From NCBI GenBank assembly GCA_946405115.1, contig CAMJGB010000040.1, positions 1-11,802 on the forward strand: 11,802 bases of DNA, read 5' to 3'. The translations under genes were made by a program, and so were the position numbers. The DNA is from an uncultured Clostridia bacterium. GTDB taxonomy: Bacteria; Bacillota; Clostridia; Saccharofermentanales; Saccharofermentanaceae. This document shows, one piece after another, positions 6,956-11,802 of this stretch (the first letter of the stretch is position 1; every line of letters starts with the position of its first letter). The notes below the pieces were generated by a model, which saw only the letters and a list, made by a program, of their open reading frames with translations, had not been told where the DNA came from and searched no databases.

Positions 6956-6993
6956 TTTAAGAAAGATTTAAGAGTTCCTTAAAGGCAGTTAAG
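6956..6993 (+). promoter_or_regulatory. Four phased TTAA repeats, candidate OmpR-type regulator sites
   Basis: TTAA occurs at 6957, 6968, 6979 and 6989, spacing 11, 11 and 10 bp. The units read TTTAAG, TTTAAG, CTTAAAG and GTTAAG. Direct repeats at one helical turn are the usual target layout of OmpR/PhoB-family regulators, and the array ends just before the -10 box at 7005-7010, overlapping the -35 position, as expected for class II activation. Confidence 0.55.
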
Positions 6994-7004
6994 GGTTGAA
7001 TCTT

Positions 7005-7010
7005 TAGAAT
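7005..7010 (+). promoter_or_regulatory. -10 box of the ABC operon promoter
   Basis: TAGAAT (5 of 6 to TATAAT) would start transcription near 7017, a few bases before AAGGAGG (7021-7027). No good -35 is found at 16-18 bp; that position is taken by the TTAA repeats, consistent with an activator-dependent promoter. TTGACC at 6946-6951 looks like a -35 but has no convincing -10 at 16-18 bp. Confidence 0.5.
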
Positions 7011-7036
7011 GTGAAGCATAAAGGAGGCTAACGGCC

Positions 7037-7792
7037 ATGAAAAACATTATTGAGACAAATAAGTTGTGCAAAACCTTTTCGAACGGTGGAGTACAGCAGC
7101 ATGTATTAAAGAATCTGGATCTTCAGATTAAGGAAGGTGACTTCACCGTCATAATGGGACCATCCGGCGCCGGCAAATCTACTCTCCTATATGCATTATC
7201 CGGTATGGATAAGCCGACGCTCGGACAGGTCATCTTCAGCGGTGTGGATATAACTAAGATGAATTCCGACAAGCTCGCAGTCTTCAGAAGAACAAACTGC
7301 GGATTCGTATTCCAGCAGACATACCTTGTAGACACAATGAGTGTCATGGACAACGTTCTTTCTGCAGGACTTCTCGTAAACAAGAACAAGGCAGAGGTTA
7401 CGAAGAAGGCGGAAGCGATCTTAAAGTCAGTAGACATAAGTGAAGAGAAGTGGGGCAAGTTCCCTACACAGATCTCAGGCGGCGAGGCTCAGAGAGTCGG
7501 AATCGCAAGGGCACTTATAAATAAGCCCGAGTTGGTTTTCGCAGATGAGCCTACAGGTGCCCTCAACTCGAAGACGGGAAAAGATGTATTGGATGCGCTT
7601 ACAAAGTTTAACAGGGACGGACAGTCCATCGTAATGGTTACTCACGATATCACAAGCGCAAGAAGAGGTAACCGAATCCTTTATGTAAAAGACGGTGAGA
7701 TAGCAGGAGAGCTTGACCTCGGCGCATATGTAACAGGCGACAAGGACCGTCATCAGAAGCTCCGCGATTTCCTCGGAGGAATGGGGTGGTAA
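7037..7792 (+). CDS. ABC transporter ATP-binding protein, MacB/LolD/BceA type
   Basis: A 251-residue ATPase that would drive the adjacent FtsX-type permease. Motifs in order: Walker A GPSGAGKST (41-49), Q-loop Gln93 in FVFQQ, signature ISGGEAQRVGIARAL (146-160), Walker B LVFADEP with Glu171, the D-loop GALN and switch His203. The SDKLAVFRRTNCGFVFQQ stretch is typical of the MacB/LolD/BceA group, whose members serve mechanotransmission-type permeases handling peptides, lipopeptides or lipoproteins. The start follows AAGGAGG (7021-7027) by 9 nt. It ends one base before the permease gene. Expression is probably governed by the control region at 6874-7010. Confidence 0.93.
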   Translation: MKNIIETNKLCKTFSNGGVQQHVLKNLDLQIKEGDFTVIMGPSGAGKSTLLYALSGMDKPTLGQVIFSGVDITKMNSDKLAVFRRTNCGFVFQQTYLVDTMSVMDNVLSAGLLVNKNKAEVTKKAEAILKSVDISEEKWGKFPTQISGGEAQRVGIARALINKPELVFADEPTGALNSKTGKDVLDALTKFNRDGQSIVMVTHDITSARRGNRILYVKDGEIAGELDLGAYVTGDKDRHQKLRDFLGGMGW

Positions 7793-7793
7793 T

Positions 7794-10145
7794 ATGAACA
7801 AGACCATTATTCTTGCTAAGTCACATTTCAAGAAGAACAAGGGTACGACGATAGGCCTTTTGTGCCTGATGCTCATCGCAGTTATGCTGCTGTCAGCTTC
7901 ATTGCTCCTGATCTTCGATGCATACCCTCTTGCAACAAGAGAGGCCAACAGACTCGATTCCGGTTCAGGACGAGTAAGGATCTACAACAACCTTACTGAT
8001 ATCGACGACGAGTTCATCGACGAGCTTCTTGCAGATGAGTGCGTAAGATACGATATTCAGGACTGCCTTTGCTACAATGCCCTTCCGGTTCCCTTCGGTA
8101 ACGGTAAGACAACCGTTGCACTTGTAATCGATGACAAGAGTGCTTTCGAGAAGGAGATGGGAAGAACCGAGGTTGTTACCGAGGATGCCGGCATCGTTTC
8201 CGATTACATCTATCTTCCTTATCAGTTCTATACAAGCGGCGGCTATGATATCGGCGACACATATACATTCGACCTTCTTGACCGCACGTATTCCCTGACG
8301 GTAAAGGGCTTCACGACTACACCTTATTACGGCTGCAATAACGTAGGCGGATTCGAGGTTATCGTTGATGATGATACATATGCTGAATTGTATGATATCG
8401 ACGGTGCTGATTATGCCTGCTACTGCGTAGTATATGAGCTCAAGGACGGAGTTAAGAATTCGAAGTTCGAGATCAGCCTCAACGATAAGGTAATTGCCCG
8501 TAATGCCCGTGCAATCGTATCCCCCATGTCCATCGAGTTCACTAATGAGCAGAGGACATTCATGTCTAAGATCATCGCCGTATCTTTCCTGGTAGTTACA
8601 TTCGTTATCTTCCTCGTAGTATTCCTGATGCTTACTAACTGCATCACAAACTACATCAAGGAGAACATGAAGACATTAGGTGCCCTTAAGGCAATCGGCT
8701 ACACGAGCAGCAACATAAGATCTTCACTTCTTGTTCTGTTCTGCTCATGCGCTTTGATCGGAGCTTTGATAGGAATTGTTCTTTCATATGTGATCATGCC
8801 CTACATCGCATCATTCGCTATCGCTCAGATGGGTATCCCTTACACGGTAACTTTCAATATAGGTACAACACTTGTATCACTTGCAGCGATTGTTCTGTTT
8901 ACTTGCATCGTAACTTCCCTTGCAGTAATCAAGGTAAAAAAGATCGAGCCCATCGTAGCTTTGCGCGAGGGCACAGAGAGCCACAACTTCAAGAAGAACA
9001 GATTCGCTCTTAATAAGACACCTTTGAACCTTGACTTCGGTCTTGCAATGAAGACAATGTGCTTCAACATGAAGCAGAACGTAATCACATTCTTCGTAAT
9101 CGGAATCATCATGTTCCTTTGCACCATCGCGCTTCTTATGTACTACAACTTCAACAAGAAGCCGAAGCTTGAGATCCTCACATTCGAGATCTGCAGCGGC
9201 GTGGTTGCTGTCGATCCCGATACAGCTGACGATCTTGAGGCTTACCTCGAATCAAGAGATGACCTCACAAACGTCCGTCAGATCATCGACACATGGTTCA
9301 CATATAACGGCGAAGACAGCCTTAAGGTTTATATCTGTGACGATACAAGCAAGCTTAAGAATCAGGATGTCTGCTACGACGGAAGAATGCCCCTGTACGA
9401 TAACGAGATTGCAGTAAGCGGAAGATTTGCTTCTGACTACGGTTACGAGATCGGCGATGAGATCCCGATGACATACGGTGATGATACATATACATATCTC
9501 ATCACAGGATTGATTCAGACAACAAACGAAGCCGGAAGACAGGCAGTAATGAACTTCGACGGCGCAGAGCACCTCATGGACTTCGAGTACATTCCTGGTT
9601 ACTACTGGTTTGACTGCGATGATTCTGAGACTACAAAGACGGTAATCGATGACTGCTCCGAGGAGTTCGGCGATCACATCGTTTCTACTATGAACTTCGA
9701 TGAGATCCTCGAGGGTTCTATGACAACATTCAAGGGCCTTGCAGCAATGATGCTCGTGTTCATCTGCGTTATATCTGCAGCATTGATCCTTCTCATCCTA
9801 TACCTTCTCATCAAGGCATTCATCTTCTCGAAGAGAAAGGACTACGGAATCTACAAGGCAATCGGCTACACAAGCAACAGCCTCATCCTTCAGACCGCAC
9901 TGTCCTTCATGCCTTCGATCATCGTATCGACAGTGGTGTTCTCGGTGGTTTCCTACTTCGTGGCAAACCCCTACATGAATCTCATAATGATGTTCTTCGG
10001 TATCGTTAAGTCGAACTTCATCATTCCGATCCCGGGCCTCGTTGCAATTGCTTTGGGCGTCATAGTGATCTCGTTCATCTTCGCCCTGTTCGAGGCAAGG
10101 AAGATCAAGAACATCGAAGCATACAACATGCTCCTCGCAGAATAA
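7794..10145 (+). CDS. FtsX/MacB-type ABC permease with internal duplication, 8 helices
   Basis: A 783-residue membrane partner of the preceding ATPase. Predicted helices at about 18-41, 258-282, 313-338, 357-380, 427-450, 646-674, 704-727 and 745-767, with two large extracytoplasmic domains (42-257 and 451-645). It is two copies of a one-plus-three-helix FtsX unit: KAIGYTS recurs at 299-305 and 688-694, and GYDIGD / GYEIGD recur at equivalent places in the two outer domains (150-155, 550-555). This differs from the 10-helix, single-outer-domain BceB layout. One polypeptide could therefore supply both halves of the permease. The substrate is unknown; export of, or protection against, an envelope-active peptide is plausible from context. 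Threonine codons are strongly biased to ACA compared with the frd genes. The gene ends at a terminator. Confidence 0.9.
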   Translation: MNKTIILAKSHFKKNKGTTIGLLCLMLIAVMLLSASLLLIFDAYPLATREANRLDSGSGRVRIYNNLTDIDDEFIDELLADECVRYDIQDCLCYNALPVPFGNGKTTVALVIDDKSAFEKEMGRTEVVTEDAGIVSDYIYLPYQFYTSGGYDIGDTYTFDLLDRTYSLTVKGFTTTPYYGCNNVGGFEVIVDDDTYAELYDIDGADYACYCVVYELKDGVKNSKFEISLNDKVIARNARAIVSPMSIEFTNEQRTFMSKIIAVSFLVVTFVIFLVVFLMLTNCITNYIKENMKTLGALKAIGYTSSNIRSSLLVLFCSCALIGALIGIVLSYVIMPYIASFAIAQMGIPYTVTFNIGTTLVSLAAIVLFTCIVTSLAVIKVKKIEPIVALREGTESHNFKKNRFALNKTPLNLDFGLAMKTMCFNMKQNVITFFVIGIIMFLCTIALLMYYNFNKKPKLEILTFEICSGVVAVDPDTADDLEAYLESRDDLTNVRQIIDTWFTYNGEDSLKVYICDDTSKLKNQDVCYDGRMPLYDNEIAVSGRFASDYGYEIGDEIPMTYGDDTYTYLITGLIQTTNEAGRQAVMNFDGAEHLMDFEYIPGYYWFDCDDSETTKTVIDDCSEEFGDHIVSTMNFDEILEGSMTTFKGLAAMMLVFICVISAALILLILYLLIKAFIFSKRKDYGIYKAIGYTSNSLILQTALSFMPSIIVSTVVFSVVSYFVANPYMNLIMMFFGIVKSNFIIPIPGLVAIALGVIVISFIFALFEARKIKNIEAYNMLLAE

Positions 10146-10155
10146 GCACATCGAA

Positions 10156-10190
10156 AAGGGACCGGCACACACTTCCGGTCCCTTCTCACT
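10156..10190. terminator. Bidirectional intrinsic terminator between convergent genes
   Basis: Perfect 10-bp stem, AAGGGACCGG (10156-10165) with CCGGTCCCTT (10175-10184), loop of 9 nt. On the plus strand it is followed by a broken T-rich stretch (TTCTCACTTT). On the minus strand the GC stem is followed by TTTTC. It can end both the ABC operon and the CPBP gene. Confidence 0.85.
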
Positions 10191-10213
10191 TTATATCGGA
10201 GGTACTAAACTTG

Positions 10214-11110
10214 TTAAGCGTTTACAGTGCTGCTTGAAGCAACTGCACCGATCTTTGCTGTAGGCGTCTTTCCGAGGATGATCAAAGTTACGATGGAAGC
10301 TACAGCGAATACACCGTAGAAGATGTAGCCGACAGCATCAGGCATAGAGCCGAGAAGTGCCGTACCGAATGTGCCGAATACGTTAAATACGATGTGGGCA
10401 AAGATTGCGATACGGATGTTGCCGCCCTTGTATCTCAGGAAGCCGAGGAAGAGTCCGAGGAGAACTGCATATGTGCTCTGAACGAGGTTCATGTGAGCGA
10501 TACCGAAGAGAAGTGCCTGGAATGCAATTACTACAACAGGGTGAGCATTGGATCTTGTGAGGTAAGCCTGTGTTACGCCTCTGAATATGAACTCTTCTGC
10601 TATGGGTCCGAGGATGCAAGCATAGATAACTGTTGTAAGAATATTAGAGCCGAGTCCTGCACCTTCCATGAGCTTGTTGTAGTTCTCAATGATCTCGGGA
10701 GCAAGAGCGTTAACGCCCATAAGTGCGAAGCTGATGATAGCGGAAACACCCAAAGCGCTTACGATTGTTGTGATTACATTCTTTACTGTGAAGATCTCCT
10801 TGTTGGAGATAACTGTCTGCTTCTTAAGGAAGACTTTCTTATACCAGAAGTAGAAGATGATGATGGCAACGATTGCATAAATGACGTAGCCGATTGTAAG
10901 TGCCATCTGAGCTTCATCTGAAGCAAGGAGTGAAGATGTATCTGTAAGGTTAAAGTTATCGCCATCGCTGTTCTTCATAAAGCCGATTACTATGGCGGGC
11001 ATTGTTGCCGCAGTGCTTAATACAATCATTATGAAAAGCGGGATGATCGAGAGAAGAAAATCGCCGATATCGAATCTCTTCTTAGGCATAGCGGGGGTAG
11101 ACGTAGACAT
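10214..11110 (-). CDS. CPBP-family intramembrane protease homologue
   Basis: A 298-residue polytopic protein of the CPBP (Abi/CAAX protease-like) family. The three family motifs are present: EEFIFRG (Glu172, Glu173, Arg177), FGIAH (His206) and HIVFN (His239, Asn243). About seven to eight hydrophobic segments span the chain, with an N-terminal basic cytosolic stretch. Members include prenyl-protein proteases and bacteriocin self-immunity proteins; which role applies here cannot be read. The ATG at 11110 is chosen because AAGGAG (11119-11124, minus strand) lies 8 nt before it. A more upstream in-frame ATG at 11146 lies inside a TATAAT box and would not be in the transcript from that promoter. 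It converges on the ABC operon, with which it shares a terminator, and follows the glycerophosphotransferase gene. Confidence 0.87.
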   Translation of the reverse strand: MSTSTPAMPKKRFDIGDFLLSIIPLFIMIVLSTAATMPAIVIGFMKNSDGDNFNLTDTSSLLASDEAQMALTIGYVIYAIVAIIIFYFWYKKVFLKKQTVISNKEIFTVKNVITTIVSALGVSAIISFALMGVNALAPEIIENYNKLMEGAGLGSNILTTVIYACILGPIAEEFIFRGVTQAYLTRSNAHPVVVIAFQALLFGIAHMNLVQSTYAVLLGLFLGFLRYKGGNIRIAIFAHIVFNVFGTFGTALLGSMPDAVGYIFYGVFAVASIVTLIILGKTPTAKIGAVASSSTVNA

Positions 11111-11144
11111 AAGATTAACTCCTTCAAGTTGGTTTTCTGTTGCC

Positions 11145-11150
11145 ATTATA
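11145..11150 (-). promoter_or_regulatory. -10 box before the CPBP gene
   Basis: Minus-strand TATAAT (11150-11145) predicts a start near 11138, placing AAGGAG (11119-11124) and ATG 11110 in a short leader. No good -35 at 16-18 bp is visible. A second minus-strand TATAAT at 11185-11180, just after the upstream stop codon, is an alternative. Confidence 0.45.
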
Positions 11151-11194
11151 TGGAGCGGGAATTAATCAAACGCCAAGCAATTATAAAGATAAAG

Positions 11195-11802
11195 TTAAGA
11201 TTGGGGATTAAGCTCTTCGTACTTATTAATGAGATAGTCAGCAACCTTTTCTGCGCCATGACCTATGTTGCACCACGTCTCGGAACGTGCGTCATCACGG
11301 CCTTTTGAAAGGCTGTCCTTGTCAGAACCGTTAATGCATTCGTCAATGAGATTGCCGATGTTCTCGAAGTTATCCACTGTAAGCTTCTTGCCGATAGAGG
11401 GGAGAACCTTGAATGACCACATCTGCTCATCAAGCCATGCGTTGTCGTAAGGTGAATTATCGAAGTTCTCAGTCTCTGTATAGATAACGGGCTTGTTGTA
11501 AACGAGTGAGAAATCGAACAGTACGCCCGAGAAGTCAGAGATAAGAATGTCTGACTCGTTAAGGACATCGAAGTTATCGGGATCTCTGTTCCACTTAAGC
11601 TTATCTGTCTCAGGATACTTCTCCATCAGGCTGTCCATGAGTTCCTTCTCGGATGTGAAGGACTGGGGGTGAGGTCTGATGATTACCTTGTAGCCTGTAT
11701 TGATCAGAAGATCGATGAAGTGTGTACCGTATCTGCTTAGGATTCCCGATTCGCCCCATGAAGGTGCGAGGAGAACGACGGGTTCTTTATTATCATTGCC
11801 TT
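11195..11802 (-). CDS. CDP-glycerol glycerophosphotransferase family protein, 5' end cut
   Basis: The frame is open to the right edge; the 201 visible residues are the C-terminal part, and the internal ATG at 11638 is not the start. The upstream coding part begins with VLLAPSWGESG and the RPHP motif (visible residues 42-45), followed by SDILISDFSG (83-92), FDF and NKPVIY. These are the donor-binding and catalytic landmarks of the TagB/TagF (Glyphos_transf) family, which transfers glycerol phosphate or similar polyol phosphates to build teichoic acids or capsule-like polymers at the inner face of the membrane. Which polymer cannot be told, because the gene's upstream neighbours are outside the window. 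It lies 84 bp upstream of the CPBP gene on the same strand, with no hairpin terminator between. Confidence 0.87.
   Translation of the reverse strand, partial: GNDNKEPVVLLAPSWGESGILSRYGTHFIDLLINTGYKVIIRPHPQSFTSEKELMDSLMEKYPETDKLKWNRDPDNFDVLNESDILISDFSGVLFDFSLVYNKPVIYTETENFDNSPYDNAWLDEQMWSFKVLPSIGKKLTVDNFENIGNLIDECINGSDKDSLSKGRDDARSETWCNIGHGAEKVADYLINKYEELNPQS

Noticed and set aside
6946..6974. TTGACC as -35 of the ABC promoter
   Set aside because: No acceptable -10 at 16-18 bp; the better -10 is TAGAAT at 7005-7010.
9252..9677. 141-codon minus-strand frame inside the permease gene (also 9798-10172)
   Set aside because: No ribosome binding site or recognisable domain; the permease reads through without interruption on the plus strand.
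7037..10145. BceAB-type bacitracin exporter with its BceRS system
   Set aside because: The permease has 8 predicted helices and two outer domains, not 10 helices with one large domain, and the regulator genes are not directly upstream on the same transcript.
10394..10921. 175-codon plus-strand reading frame opposite the CPBP gene
   Set aside because: It is a shadow: the minus strand carries all CPBP motifs in frame, while this product is low in hydrophobic structure, rich in Cys/Glu/Asp and resembles no family.
11195..11638. 147-residue complete gene starting at 11638
   Set aside because: The frame stays open to the right edge and the extra 54 residues contain the family's APSWGESG and RPHP motifs, so the gene is cut by the window and starts outside it.

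Overview
This is a gene-dense window, about 47% GC by eye, from what looks like an anaerobic Gram-positive bacterium of the Clostridia. The evidence is the strong GGAGG-type ribosome binding sites, tightly packed operons, a Na+-coupled symporter of the 11-helix type, an OmpR/VanS-style two-component pair, an FtsX-type ABC system and a CDP-glycerol glycerophosphotransferase. The genus cannot be fixed from sequence alone. No tRNA, rRNA, CRISPR array or insertion sequence was seen, and both edges cut genes.

Layout. (1) Bases 1-2692, plus strand: the end of a fumarate reductase / succinate dehydrogenase operon in C-A-B order (membrane subunit, flavoprotein, iron-sulfur protein), all overlapping. 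The flavoprotein has Gln where the His that covalently binds FAD normally sits. (2) 2744-4138, plus: a neurotransmitter:sodium symporter family transporter with its own promoter. (3) 4153-6098, plus: an OmpR-family response regulator and its histidine kinase, overlapping by 4 bp. The regulator has a TATAAT box exactly where a leaderless transcript would need it. (4) 6099-6811, minus: a 68-residue two-helix membrane protein translationally coupled to an XRE regulator that carries two C-terminal membrane helices. The regulator's stop codon abuts the kinase's stop codon. (5) 6812-7036: a divergent control region with a repeated GGACACG-N4-GTCTCA element (one copy a long dyad) and four TTAA motifs at 10-11 bp spacing, followed by a -10 box. 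(6) 7037-10145, plus: an ABC ATPase and an internally duplicated 8-helix FtsX/MacB-type permease, ended by a bidirectional terminator. (7) 10214 to the right edge, minus: a CPBP-family membrane protease homologue (start corrected to base 11110), preceded by a glycerophosphotransferase cut by the window edge.

How they may work together. The fumarate reductase would dispose of electrons during anaerobic growth. Regions 3-6 look like one envelope-response locus: two signalling routes (a classical two-component system and a membrane-tethered XRE regulator with a small membrane partner) flank a control region with two distinct sets of candidate binding sites in front of an ABC exporter. Assigning each site type to each regulator is inference, but the site geometry fits: tandem 11-bp repeats for an OmpR-type protein and dyads for an XRE dimer.
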